From the NCBI GenBank assembly GCA_963700475.1, contig CAVOXR010000015.1, positions 186,001 through 250,000 of the forward strand: a stretch of DNA of 64,000 nt. The letters are read 5' to 3'. The notes under the pieces are model-generated. The model saw only the letters and a program-made list of their open reading frames with translations, did not search any database and was not told the origin of the DNA. The stretch is from Prado023 sp963700475 (GTDB taxonomy: Bacteria; Actinomycetota; Actinomycetes; S36-B12; CAIYMF01). Below, in pieces: positions 18,214-27,110 of this stretch. Made by a program: the position numbers and the translations under genes. Position 1 is the stretch's first letter; each line of letters opens with the position of its first letter.

Positions 18214-19289
18214 ATGACTGCATTGCGGTTCTCCGGCCCGGTGCTGCCCGACGGCCAGCCGCGGGACGTGTACGTCGTGGACGGCCGCATCACCTACGAG
18301 CGGCCGCTCGGCGCCGAGACGGTGGCCGAGGGCTGGATCGTCCCGGGGCTCGTCGATGCGCACTGCCACCTCGGGTCTCGGCGAGGATGGGGCGGTCACC
18401 GATGAGGAGGCCGAGGCCCAGGCGGTCCTCGATCGCGACGCCGGCGCCCTGCTGATCCGCGACGCCGGCTCCCCGCTGGACACCGCCTGGATGCACGAGC
18501 GCGCGGACCTGCCCCGGCTGATCCGGGCCGGTCGGCACATCGCCCGGACGAGGCGCTACCTGCGCAACTACGCCGACGAGGTCGAGCCAGAGGACCTGTC
18601 GGCAGCCGTCGCACGGGAGGCCCTGCGCGGGGACGGCTGGGTGAAGCTCGTGGGCGACTGGATCTCCCGCGACTCCGGCGATCTCGCACCGTCCTTCCCT
18701 GCCGAGGCGTTCGCGGAGGCCATCGCGGTGGCCCACCAGCACGGCGCGAAGGTCACCGCGCACTGCTTCGGCCACGACGTCCTTGCGGGCCTGATCGAGG
18801 CGGGTATCGACTGCATCGAGCACGGGACCGGTTTGACGGAGGGCCTGATCGAGTCGATGGTCGCCGGCGGGGTCGCGCTGGTGCCGACGGTGATGCAGCT
18901 GGACAAGTTCCCCGGCTACGCCGAGGCCGGCCGGGAGAAGTTCCCCGAGTACTCAGTGACGATGACCGACCTGTACGCCCGTCGGCGGGACACGATCATG
19001 GCCGCGCACGATGCCGGTGTGGCGCTGTACGCCGGAACCGACGGCGGCGGGGTGGCACGACACGGCAACATCGCCGGCGAGGTGATCGCGATGGCCGAAC
19101 TCGGCATGTCCGCGGAGTACGCACTCGGTGCTGCATCGTGGCGGGCTCGCGGCTGGCTCGGGCTGGAACGCCGGGCTGGGGGAGGGCGACCCCGCCGACT
19201 TCGTCGTGTTCGACGCCGACCCGTTGGCGGACCTGGGCGTGTTGTACCGGCCTGCGCGGGTGGTGCTGCGGGGGACGGTGGTGGCCTGA
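18214..19289 (+). pseudogene. Amidohydrolase family protein, broken by two frameshifts
   Basis: The family sequence is continuous only if the frame changes twice. The first frame gives WIVPGLVDAHCHLG (metal-site HxH) and then breaks at about 18370. The second carries the body: GWVKLVGDW (carbamylated-lysine region), KVTAHCFG, DCIEHGTGL and YAGTDGGG with the last metal Asp. It breaks at about 19155. The third frame holds the end, GLGEGDPADFVVFDADPLADLGVLYRPARVVLRG. Both breaks are one-base changes beside G runs. Either a recent pseudogene or sequencing errors in an intact gene of about 358 residues. Confidence 0.8.
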
Positions 19290-19407
19290 GGAGCCGATGC
19301 CCTCAGTCCGACGCGACCTGGCGACCGGCGACCTACATGTCCCGATAGCGCCGGGCGTGTGCGGCGGCCTCCGCGAGCGTGTCGGCGGTGGCCTGACCGG
19401 GGCCGGG

Positions 19408-20328
19408 TTACTGGTAGGTGACGAGGACGGAGCCTGCGCTGCTGGTGGCCCTGATGCGTCGGTCGGACGAGGGATCGGTCCGGACGTTGACCGTGACTGA
19501 GCCAGCCGACGAGTCAGCCTCCACGTCGTAGGCAACCCCGGCGACGTCCGGGACCAGGACTCTCACGCTGCCCGCCGAGCTGGTCGCCTCAATGGCGGTG
19601 GGATCAGCGTCGGCGGACCAGCCCAGCGACACCGATCCGGCGCTCGTGTCCGCCACGACGGTCGTCGAGGTGAGCCCGGCTGCGGAGATGCTGCCTGCGC
19701 TGCTGCCCAGGTCGAGATCGGAGCTCAGCCCCTCCGCCTTGACACTGCCTGCCGAGCTGCGGGCCTTGACCGATCCGTCCGGCGGGACCTGCACGACGAG
19801 GGCCACGCTCGTCATGAATCCGAGGGCTGGGCATTCGACCTGCACTGCAACGACGTCACCGTCCACGCGGCTGGTCACGGTGGGGATCCGCCACGAGTAC
19901 TTGACCTTCGCTTCAGTGGTGACGACCCCCGCCGGGCCCTCTCGGAGTGCGATCGGCCCGCATTCGTTGTCGACCCTCACATTCGCCGTGGTCGACTCCG
20001 TGCTCAGCTGCAGGTCCTGCGCGCCTCGGTTCGCCAGCGAGACCGCCGCTATCGCGCCCCAGATCAGGGCGATCGCCACGAGGGCGAGGGCGATGAGCAG
20101 GATCGTGCGTCCAGGGCCCCGGCCCCCGCTGGCCTGCGGCGGGACAGCCGCTGGAGGCGAGTAGCCGGACCCAGGTGCTTGACCCCAGGACGTATCGGCG
20201 TCGTGCACCCAGAACTGCCAGCCAGGTGGGGCGGGAGGCCACGACGGGTCCGGCGCCCAGCCTTCAGGGGGCGACCACCCTGCGGGGGGTGCGGGCCACG
20301 TGGGCGGAGGGTTGTAGCGCCATGACAC
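19408..20328 (-). CDS. DUF4097-type adhesin-like membrane protein with SSAGS repeats
   Basis: A 306-residue protein. The N-terminal 60 residues are rich in Pro and Trp (PPAGWSPPEGW type). One membrane segment follows (about residues 62-85, TILLIALALVAIALIWGAIAAV). An extracellular beta-rich domain then has six short repeats of the form SSAGSV (KARSSAGSVKA, LGSSAGSISA, ADTSAGSVSL, ATSSAGSVRV, ADSSAGSVTV, ATSSAGSVLV). This is the signature of a beta-helix built from DUF4097 turns. GTG at 20328 has a strong AGGAGGTGG ribosome site. Role unknown. Confidence 0.82.
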   Translation of the reverse strand: MSWRYNPPPTWPAPPAGWSPPEGWAPDPSWPPAPPGWQFWVHDADTSWGQAPGSGYSPPAAVPPQASGGRGPGRTILLIALALVAIALIWGAIAAVSLANRGAQDLQLSTESTTANVRVDNECGPIALREGPAGVVTTEAKVKYSWRIPTVTSRVDGDVVAVQVECPALGFMTSVALVVQVPPDGSVKARSSAGSVKAEGLSSDLDLGSSAGSISAAGLTSTTVVADTSAGSVSLGWSADADPTAIEATSSAGSVRVLVPDVAGVAYDVEADSSAGSVTVNVRTDPSSDRRIRATSSAGSVLVTYQ

Positions 20329-20447
20329 GGGGACCACCTCCTGAGGCTGGTGGGCCGCTGTGAACGCCTGCCCGGCCACCTCGGTCCGCCACTTCGACGG
20401 TAGACCTCGGGGAGGGCGGGCGCTACGGCCCGAAGGTCCCCAAGGAC

Positions 20448-21512
20448 CTACCGCGCCGCCGTCCCCCCGCCGATCCCCATCCGCAACGCCCCACAGGCCT
20501 CGAGGAACGCCTCGGCGCTGCTGTGGCCGACGCCCGTCGAGTTGACGAAGGCGTGGATCAGTCGGTCGTGCCGTCGCAATGCGACCCGTACCCCGGCGGC
20601 CGCCATCTTGCGGGCGTACGCCTCACCCTCATCGCGCAGCACGTCGAACCCCGAGACAGCCACATAGGCGGGCGGCAGGTCCGCGAGGTCCTCGGCGAGC
20701 AGCGGGGACACCCGCGGGTCGCTCGCCGGGTGATCACCGAGGTAGTGGTCCCGGTACCAATCCATCTGCTTCTCTGTGAGGAAGAACCCGTCGGCGAACT
20801 CGCGGTAGGACGGGCGCTTGGTCGTCAGATCTGTGACCGGGAAGAAGAGCAGTTGGAACGCCGGCCGAACCTCTCCGAGCGCGATCAGGTCCTGGCACAG
20901 AACCGCAGCGAGGTTGCCACCGGCCGAGTCGCCGCCGACGGCAATCGACTGGGGATCGTGTCCCCACGTCTCGGCCTGGTCGACCGCGAATCGGAAGGCG
21001 GCCAGGGCGTCGTCGGGCGCGGCGGGGAAGCGATGCTCGGGCGCGAGCCTGTAGTCCACGGACAGGACCGAGACACCTGCGTTGCGGGCGAGGAACCGGC
21101 ATGCTGTGTCGGCGCTCTGCAGGCTTCCAACAACCCACCCACCGCCGTGGAAGTAGATGAGGAGGCGATCCGCATCGCGCGCCTCCGCACGGTAGAGACG
21201 GCCCGCGATGCTGCCCGCCGGGGTGGGGATCTGCAGATCGCGAACCTCGAACATCGTGATGGGCGGTCCCCCGAACACGGCGGCCTCTGCATCGATCTGG
21301 GCGCGGGCCCTGTCGAGCGGCAGGTCCTCGAAGCTGGGGCCCGGCACGAGCGAGAGGAGTCGCAGTGCTGCCCCCACTTCGGGCTCGATCGGGACGCCGT
21401 CGGAGGTCGGCGGGCGTCCTCCGATCAGTCGTTGGACGCTCTTCGGCGCCTTGCCCAGCGCCGTCACAACGGAACGCTCAGCTCGTTCGATGATCTTCGC
21501 CGTGTCGGTCAT
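20448..21512 (-). CDS. Alpha/beta hydrolase, hormone-sensitive lipase family
   Basis: A 354-residue carboxylic-ester hydrolase. The oxyanion motif HGGGW is at residues 122-126, and the nucleophile Ser196 lies in GDSAGG. The acid is the Asp in VSGFDVLRDEG, and the base is the His in RLIHAFVN near 326. It resembles the LipN/LipH-type esterases of actinomycetes. ATG at 21512 is chosen over an upstream start at 21596. No signal peptide, so it is intracellular. It sits alone between unrelated genes. Confidence 0.9.
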   Translation of the reverse strand: MTDTAKIIERAERSVVTALGKAPKSVQRLIGGRPPTSDGVPIEPEVGAALRLLSLVPGPSFEDLPLDRARAQIDAEAAVFGGPPITMFEVRDLQIPTPAGSIAGRLYRAEARDADRLLIYFHGGGWVVGSLQSADTACRFLARNAGVSVLSVDYRLAPEHRFPAAPDDALAAFRFAVDQAETWGHDPQSIAVGGDSAGGNLAAVLCQDLIALGEVRPAFQLLFFPVTDLTTKRPSYREFADGFFLTEKQMDWYRDHYLGDHPASDPRVSPLLAEDLADLPPAYVAVSGFDVLRDEGEAYARKMAAAGVRVALRRHDRLIHAFVNSTGVGHSSAEAFLEACGALRMGIGGGTAAR

Positions 21513-21638
21513 AGGGCCATACTTGCCGCCGATCTCACGTGTGGCTCCCTGGCCGGGGGCATCAGCACCCGACGATTCCCGCCGAGCGAAGCTCATCCCG
21601 CAAGCTGCCCTGACCCGACCCGCCTCGATCCGCGAAGC

Positions 21639-22202
21639 TCAGGCCGTTTCGACCACCCGGCTCATGATCCACGCGTGCTTGCCGACCTGACGACCCCGCG
21701 TGAAGCCGTACTCCTCGAGGAGCTCGACCGTCGCACTGAACAGGAACCGGCCGGGCGCCTCGCGGCCGGTGGTCACCTCGGAGATGGCCTCGACGAGACC
21801 TCCGCCGGCGCGGGCGATCTGGTCGAGCGCGCCCTCCACCGCCGCCCGTGCCACGCCCTGGCCTCGGTGCTTCCGGTCGACGTAGACGCAGGTGATCCGC
21901 CAGTCCGGTCGTGCTGGTGGCTCCTTGTCGTACTCGCGCTTGTTCTTGATGTTGGGCAGCTCCTCAGGGCTCCCGTACTGGCACCACCCCTGCACGGCTC
22001 CGTCCTCGTCGAGGACCAGTGCCGCGTGGGCGCCATCAGTGCGGACCCGGTCCTCCTTCACCGTGCGGGCGATGTCCCACTGCCCGCGCTCCGGGTGGAA
22101 GCCGATGCACCAGCACCCGCCGAAGATCCCGTTGTTGCGCTCCACGAGCTCCGCGAAGGCATCCCACGTCGAGGCGTCGAGCGGTTGGATCGTCCACGAC
22201 AT
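21639..22202 (-). CDS. GNAT family N-acetyltransferase
   Basis: A 187-residue acetyltransferase. The acetyl-CoA segment VYVDRKHRGQGVARAAVEGAL sits near residues 110-130. The Cys/Trp-rich stretch NNGIFGGCWCIGFHPE near the N-terminus marks a subfamily common in actinomycetes. ATG at 22202 has AAGGAG upstream. The substrate is unknown. It lies after the DUF2157 membrane protein on the same strand, with which it could be co-transcribed. Confidence 0.85.
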   Translation of the reverse strand: MSWTIQPLDASTWDAFAELVERNNGIFGGCWCIGFHPERGQWDIARTVKEDRVRTDGAHAALVLDEDGAVQGWCQYGSPEELPNIKNKREYDKEPPARPDWRITCVYVDRKHRGQGVARAAVEGALDQIARAGGGLVEAISEVTTGREAPGRFLFSATVELLEEYGFTRGRQVGKHAWIMSRVVETA

Positions 22203-22254
22203 GGCGTACTCCTTGAGGGGCGAAGTGCGCCCATCCTCCCTGCGGCGGGCCTGT

Positions 22255-23331
22255 TCAGGCCACCGGGGGAGAGGCATCGCCCGCTGTCAGGGCGGCCCGA
22301 CGTCGGCGGGCGACGAGCATGCCCAGCGCGCTCGACCCAAGCAAGACCAGACCGGCCACGAGGATCGCCAACGCGGGCCGATCCGCCCCGCCCACGGCCC
22401 AGAACACCAGCGCGGTGACGCTGGCGATCGCAGCAGCCAGCCACGGCCAGTACCCGTCGACCAGGAATCGCCAGAACCCAAGGGCCGCCAACAGCGCCAT
22501 GACGACCGTTCCGACCGCGCGGGAGGAGTCCTCCCCGATGATCGGCAGCGCTGACATCAGGGCCACGGCCATCCCGACGAAGACAGCGAGCTCCTTGTGG
22601 GCCAGGCGCCGCGACACCACCAGTGCCCACAGCACGCCGAACACCACGACGACCAGCGGTGAGTAGCGGTCGTATCGGGTCATCTCGTCCCAGAAGCCAC
22701 TGACGGGTTCTGGGCGGAAGGCCTCGATGATCGACTGGACCATCCCGAAGCTGGCGACGAACATCGCGAGCTCGGTGATGACGCTCGGCGCGACCAGGTG
22801 CGCACCCACCATGACGGCGAGCGCGACGGCGAAGGCGGCCATGCCCGTGTAGTCCGTGTCCTCCCCGACCAGCAGGGCAGTGGTGCCGGCCGCGCAGACG
22901 GCCGCGCCGACGAACAGGACGCCGGCAAGCCGACGCCGGGCGGAACCCGGTCCGGACCCGTGGGCCACGACCAGGGCGACCCCTCCGGCGACGAGGGCGG
23001 TCACGCCGAGGACCGCGATCTGGACGCCCAGGCTCATCGACTCCCAGTTCTGGGCCACGAGGACGACGGCAGCGGCAATCACAAGTGCGCCGCCGACGTA
23101 GAGCCCGACCTCGATGAGGATCTCGCTCAGCGAACGGCGGTGGCGGGTGGGACCCGGTGCGGGTGCGCCTGCCGCGGCGGCTGGAACGTCCGCCGCTGCC
23201 GTGGGCATGCGGCCCCCGACCTCGACCAGGATGGCGGAACGTTGATCAGGGGAGATCGTGCCGCGGCTGACAAGGGTCTCAAGCGCTTCCTCGAGAGGGA
23301 GGGTGGACCCGGTGGGCAGGGTGTCGCTCAT
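22255..23331 (-). CDS. DUF2157-like multi-pass membrane protein
   Basis: A 358-residue protein. A short N-terminal cytoplasmic domain (EALETLVSRGTISPDQRSAILVEV) resembles the DUF2157 leader. About nine or ten membrane segments follow from residue 75 to 345. The C-terminus is short and basic. It could be a structural or sensory membrane protein; nothing in the sequence points to a catalytic role. The neighbouring acetyltransferase follows after about 50 bases. Confidence 0.7.
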   Translation of the reverse strand: MSDTLPTGSTLPLEEALETLVSRGTISPDQRSAILVEVGGRMPTAAADVPAAAAGAPAPGPTRHRRSLSEILIEVGLYVGGALVIAAAVVLVAQNWESMSLGVQIAVLGVTALVAGGVALVVAHGSGPGSARRRLAGVLFVGAAVCAAGTTALLVGEDTDYTGMAAFAVALAVMVGAHLVAPSVITELAMFVASFGMVQSIIEAFRPEPVSGFWDEMTRYDRYSPLVVVVFGVLWALVVSRRLAHKELAVFVGMAVALMSALPIIGEDSSRAVGTVVMALLAALGFWRFLVDGYWPWLAAAIASVTALVFWAVGGADRPALAILVAGLVLLGSSALGMLVARRRRAALTAGDASPPVA

Positions 23332-23457
23332 GGCACACAGCCTTCCTCCCCCGTGATTCCAGTGTGCTCCGAGGGGCCGGTGCGGGACATGTGCCGTTCG
23401 GCCCGAGTTGCCCTGTGGTGCGCGAAGCGGAGGGTGCCGCAGCGGGCACGCCGTGCC

Positions 23458-23814
23458 TCAGCGGGTCAGGCCCAGCTCCGCCAAGCGGGCATCGACCAGG
23501 GCGCGCAGGATCGGTTCCGGAAGCGGCTCGTCCACGGGGAACTTGACCGACCCTTTGGTGGTCTCGTATCCGGTCAGCTCGTCGGCCAGCGCGGCAGTGA
23601 CCCCGCCGCTCATCGGCAGGTAGCTGCAGTGATGGGCGAAGGCTGCGAACCCCGCGACGCCCTTCCCGGCGAGCTTGAACGTGGGCGATCCGTAGCTGAT
23701 CGTCTGATCGGCGTGGGGGAGCAGGGTTTCGAGTGTGGTCCGGACCTGGGCCAGCGTGCTGCGCTGCGGCTCGGGCACGCCTTCCATGTAGGCATCCACC
23801 TCGGGTGCGCCCAT
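23458..23814 (-). CDS. DUF1801 family protein
   Basis: A 118-residue YdhG/DUF1801-type small alpha/beta protein. It is recognised by ISYGSPTFKLAGKGVAGFAAFAHHCSYLPM and the C-terminal ETTKGSVKFPVDEPLPEPILRALVDARLAEL. Relatives include the Bacillus iron chaperone FraH-type proteins. The ATG at 23814 follows an AAGGAGGC ribosome site. It is divergent from the Gfo/Idh oxidoreductase. Confidence 0.85.
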   Translation of the reverse strand: MGAPEVDAYMEGVPEPQRSTLAQVRTTLETLLPHADQTISYGSPTFKLAGKGVAGFAAFAHHCSYLPMSGGVTAALADELTGYETTKGSVKFPVDEPLPEPILRALVDARLAELGLTR

Positions 23815-23921
23815 GGCGCCTCCTTCCATCGGTCGACCGCGGCCGCGGTGACGGGTCGGATCGGCACCCATTGTTGCGCCCGACCTCCCCCCGCGTGCTG
23901 GCCGGTGGCTACTGTGGCGGG

Positions 23922-24940
23922 ATGACGACTCATCCGGCCACCCCGTCCGATCCCACAACCGCACCCGCCATCCGCTGGGGCGTCCTGGGTGCCGGCGGCA
24001 TCGCCAGCGTCTTCACCGAGGCGGTCACGCGGCACACGCAGTCGGCCGTGGTCGCGGTCGGGTCGCGCGCCCAGGAGCGCGCTGACGAGTTCGCCGCCCG
24101 CCACGGCATCGCCCGGGCGCACGGGAGCTACGAGGCGCTCGTCGCCGATCCGGGCGTCGACGTCGTCTACGTCGCATCCCCCCACTCCGAGCATCGCGAC
24201 CACGCCCTGATGGCCATTGCCGCGGGGAAGCACGTCCTGGTCGAGAAGGCGTTCACCGTCAACGCAGCGGAGGCTGCGCAGGTCCTCGACGCGGCCGGGC
24301 AGCGGGCGTGTTCGTCATGGAGGCGATGTGGACCCGCTTCCTGCCGCACGTGGTCGTCATGCGAGACGTCCTTGCGCGCGGCGAGATCGGCGATCTGGTG
24401 GGCGTGATCGCCGACCACGGGCAGAACATGGGCCACCATCCCGCGACCCATCGGCTGCACGACCCTGCGCTGGCCGGCGGCGCGCTGCTCGACCTCGGGG
24501 TCTATCCCGTCTCCTTCGCCCACGACCTGTTCGGCGCCCCCGACCGGGTCTCGGCGATCGGTGCGTTGACGCCCAACGGGGTCGATGGGCAGGTCTCGAT
24601 CGCGCTGGGCTTCGCAGCGATCCAGGCCAGCCTGCACACGACCCTCGAGGCGAACACGGCCACGACCGCGGTCGTGTTCGGGACCCATGGCCGGATCGAG
24701 ATCCAGGGGAGGTTCTACGCGCCGACGCGGTTCACCGTCATCGGTGACGATGGCTCTCACTGGACCTACGACGGCATGGTCGACGCGGGGATGCAGTACG
24801 AGGCGGCCGAGGTCGCCCGGTGCATCGCCGCAGGCCTGTCGGAGAGTCCGCTGATGACCTGGCAGGGGACCCTCGAGGTGATGCGCACCCTGGACGAGGT
24901 CCGTCGTCAGATCGGGCTGGCCTACCCGATGGAGGGGTAG
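23922..24940 (+). pseudogene. Gfo/Idh/MocA family oxidoreductase, one frame break
   Basis: NAD(P)-dependent sugar-type dehydrogenase. The N-terminal Rossmann fold (WGVLGAGGIASVF, then VYVASPHSEHRDHALMAIAAGKHVLVEKAF with its conserved EKP-like Lys) reads from ATG 23922 to about 24305. The frame then shifts by one base at GGGCGTG. The rest (FVMEAMWTRFLPH, GGALLDLGVYPVSFAHDLFG, to PMEG) continues in the next frame to 24940. Joined, the product is about 339 residues, the normal length. The gene is directly upstream of the GH1 glucosidase (2 bases apart), which suggests shared sugar metabolism. Could be intact if the break is a sequencing error. Confidence 0.85.
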
Positions 24941-24942
24941 CG

Positions 24943-26364
24943 ATGGCAGCCAACTCGCCCTTCCCTGCCGGCTTCCTGTGGGGCGGGGCGACCGCCGCCA
25001 ACCAGCTCGAGGGCGCCTTCGACGAGGGCGGCAAGGGACTATCCATCCAGGATGTCGCACCACGGGGCATCAAGGGGCCGCGCACTCCAGCACCGACTCC
25101 GGACAACCTGAAGCTGGTCGGGATCGACTACTACCACCGGTACGCCGAGGACATCGCGCTGCTCGCTCAGATGGGCTTCACCGTCTTCCGGATGTCCATC
25201 GCGTGGTCGCGCATCTTCCCCAATGGCGACGACGAGGTGCCCAACGAGGAGGGCCTGGCGTTCTACGACCGCGTGCTCGACGAGCTCGAGAAGCACGGCA
25301 TCGAGCCGCTGGTGACGATCTCGCACTACGAGACGCCCCTGGCGCTGGCCGAGCGCTACGACGGCTGGGTGAGTCGGGAGCTGATCGGCTTCTACGAGCG
25401 GTTCGTGCGCACGCTGTTCACCCGCTACGGCTCCCGGGTGAAGTACTGGCTGACGTTCAACGAGATCAACTCCGTCCTGCACGAGCCGTTCCTGAGCGGG
25501 GGCATCAACACCCCCAAGGACCAACTGCCCAGGTCGGCGTTGTACCAGGCCGCGCACCATGAGCTCGTCGCCAGCGCCCTGGCAACGCGGATCGCCCACG
25601 AGATGATCCCCGGCGCCAAGGTGGGCTGCATGATCCTGTCGATGCCGACCTACCCGCTGACCCCCAACCCGGACGACGTCGTCGCGGTCATGGAGGCCGA
25701 GCACCAGAACCTGATGTTCGGCGACGTGCACACCCGCGGCAAGTACCCGGGCTACGCGATGCGGTTCTTCCGGGAGAACGGCATCGAGCTGGACATCACC
25801 GACTCCGACCGCGAGATCCTGCAGAACACCGTCGACTTCGTCTCCTTCAGCTACTACATGAGCGTGTGCGAGACCGCCGACCCGGCGAGGAAGGTCGCCG
25901 GTGAGGGGAACATCCTCGGAGGCGTGCCCAACCCGATGCTGGGCGCCAGCCAGTGGGGCTGGCAGATCGACCCGCAGGGCCTGCGGATCGTGTGCAACCA
26001 GTTCTGGGACCGCTGGGGCAAGCCGCTGTTCGTCGTGGAGAACGGGCTTGGCGCCCGCGACGAGCTCGTCGAGGTCGACGGCGTCCGCACTGTCCTCGAC
26101 GACTACCGCATCGCCTACATGAACGACCACCTCGTGCAGCTCCGCGAGGCGATTGCCGACGGGGTCGATGTCCTGGGCTACACGTCCTGGGGGTGCATCG
26201 ACCTGGTCAGCTTCACGACCGCGGAGCTGAGCAAGCGCTACGGCTTCGTGTACGTCGACCGCAACGACGACGGCACCGGCACCCTCGAGCGCCACCGCAA
26301 GAAGTCGTTCGACTGGTACGCCGAGGTGATCGCCACCAACGGGGCCAGCCTCCGGCGGCCATGA
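24943..26364 (+). CDS. GH1 glycosidase, probably 6-phospho-beta-glucosidase
   Basis: A 473-residue (beta/alpha)8 barrel that retains configuration. The acid/base is Glu174 in LTFNEIN and the nucleophile is Glu366 in VVENGLG. The phosphate-binding signature of 6-phospho-glycosidases is nearly complete: Thr425 in place of the usual Ser, Lys431 and Tyr433 in ELSKRYGFVYVD. It starts at ATG 24943, just after the stop of the oxidoreductase, and the ribosome site overlaps that gene's end. No PTS transporter is in the window to supply a phosphorylated disaccharide. Confidence 0.9.
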   Translation: MAANSPFPAGFLWGGATAANQLEGAFDEGGKGLSIQDVAPRGIKGPRTPAPTPDNLKLVGIDYYHRYAEDIALLAQMGFTVFRMSIAWSRIFPNGDDEVPNEEGLAFYDRVLDELEKHGIEPLVTISHYETPLALAERYDGWVSRELIGFYERFVRTLFTRYGSRVKYWLTFNEINSVLHEPFLSGGINTPKDQLPRSALYQAAHHELVASALATRIAHEMIPGAKVGCMILSMPTYPLTPNPDDVVAVMEAEHQNLMFGDVHTRGKYPGYAMRFFRENGIELDITDSDREILQNTVDFVSFSYYMSVCETADPARKVAGEGNILGGVPNPMLGASQWGWQIDPQGLRIVCNQFWDRWGKPLFVVENGLGARDELVEVDGVRTVLDDYRIAYMNDHLVQLREAIADGVDVLGYTSWGCIDLVSFTTAELSKRYGFVYVDRNDDGTGTLERHRKKSFDWYAEVIATNGASLRRP

Positions 26365-26425
26365 CGCCCTACGTCGGGTTCGGCTTATGTCGTACATGGA
26401 AGGTTGGTGGAATCGGTGGTCTTGG
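26365..26425 (-). repeat. Left member of an inverted repeat pair flanking a lipoprotein gene
   Basis: Read on the minus strand it contains ACCACCGATTCCA, CCAACC, a TATGTACTACACAAG-like element (ATGTACGACATAAG here) and GCCGAA. These are in the same order as 27040-27110 on the plus strand. It starts right at the stop codon of the GH1 gene. Confidence 0.55.
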
Positions 26426-26497
26426 GCTTGAACCTGGAAGCCGCCTGAGACCAGACACCCGCCAGAGTCCCGGCCCACGGACCCCCGAGCCGTGCCG

Positions 26498-27010
26498 TCA
26501 CTGGTAGGGAACCGCCAGTTCGTCGACGAGCCCCGACCAGGTCAGGGTGAAGGTCCAGCATCCCGGGGCGGGCATGTCCACCAGCGAAGGACCGGGGCCA
26601 CCGGCGACACTTCGGTCGGCCACCAGGTCAGACCCGTTCAGAGTCGCATGGATCTTGAGCGTCGGATCCGGAGGCGACGAGGTCGATGCGCTCATCCGGG
26701 TCGGACTGGTGATCCAGAGGATCTTGTTCCCGTGGCCCACGACGTTGGGGGCCCGCAGCGGGTTGCCGAACACGACTCCGAGGATCGCGCCTCGGACACC
26801 GCGGATCTGCGGGACCGATACGTCCGGCGGCGTGAACCCCTCCCTGGCCCACGCAGGAAGCGGGCCGGTCGTGATCGCGTGATCGCACGAGAGTCCCGCA
26901 GTGGACGAGTCATCCGGGGCCACGACCGCGGGCGGCGGAGCAGTGGAACCCGAGCAAGCGCTCACCGTCAACAGGATCGGGGCCAGCGACTCGGCCCAGC
27001 GGGACCGCAC
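26498..27010 (-). CDS. Putative lipoprotein of unknown function
   Basis: A 170-residue protein. The first 19 residues form a short signal with lipobox LTVSAC, Cys19 being the lipid anchor site. The mature part has no recognised domain. It includes WAREGFTPPDVSVPQIRGVRG and a C-terminal GCWTFTLTWSGLVDELAVPY, which looks beta-rich. The gene begins with GTG and has a weak ribosome site. It is bracketed by an inverted pair of about 60-70-base repeats, so it may have arrived as a unit. Confidence 0.6.
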   Translation of the reverse strand: MRSRWAESLAPILLTVSACSGSTAPPPAVVAPDDSSTAGLSCDHAITTGPLPAWAREGFTPPDVSVPQIRGVRGAILGVVFGNPLRAPNVVGHGNKILWITSPTRMSASTSSPPDPTLKIHATLNGSDLVADRSVAGGPGPSLVDMPAPGCWTFTLTWSGLVDELAVPYQ

Positions 27011-27039
27011 ATCGCCAGCCTACGACGGGCACACCACCT

Positions 27040-27110
27040 CCAGAACCACCGATTTCCAGAGTCGGGCCAACCCCTATGTACTACACAAGCCGAACACGGC
27101 CCTACGTCGG
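27040..27110 (+). repeat. Right member of the inverted repeat pair
   Basis: Contains ACCACCGATTTCCA, GGGCCAACC, TATGTACTACACAAG and GCCGAA, then CCTACGTCGGG. It overlaps the stop codon of the SDR gene (27102-27104). It mirrors 26365-26425 with the lipoprotein gene in between. Confidence 0.55.
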
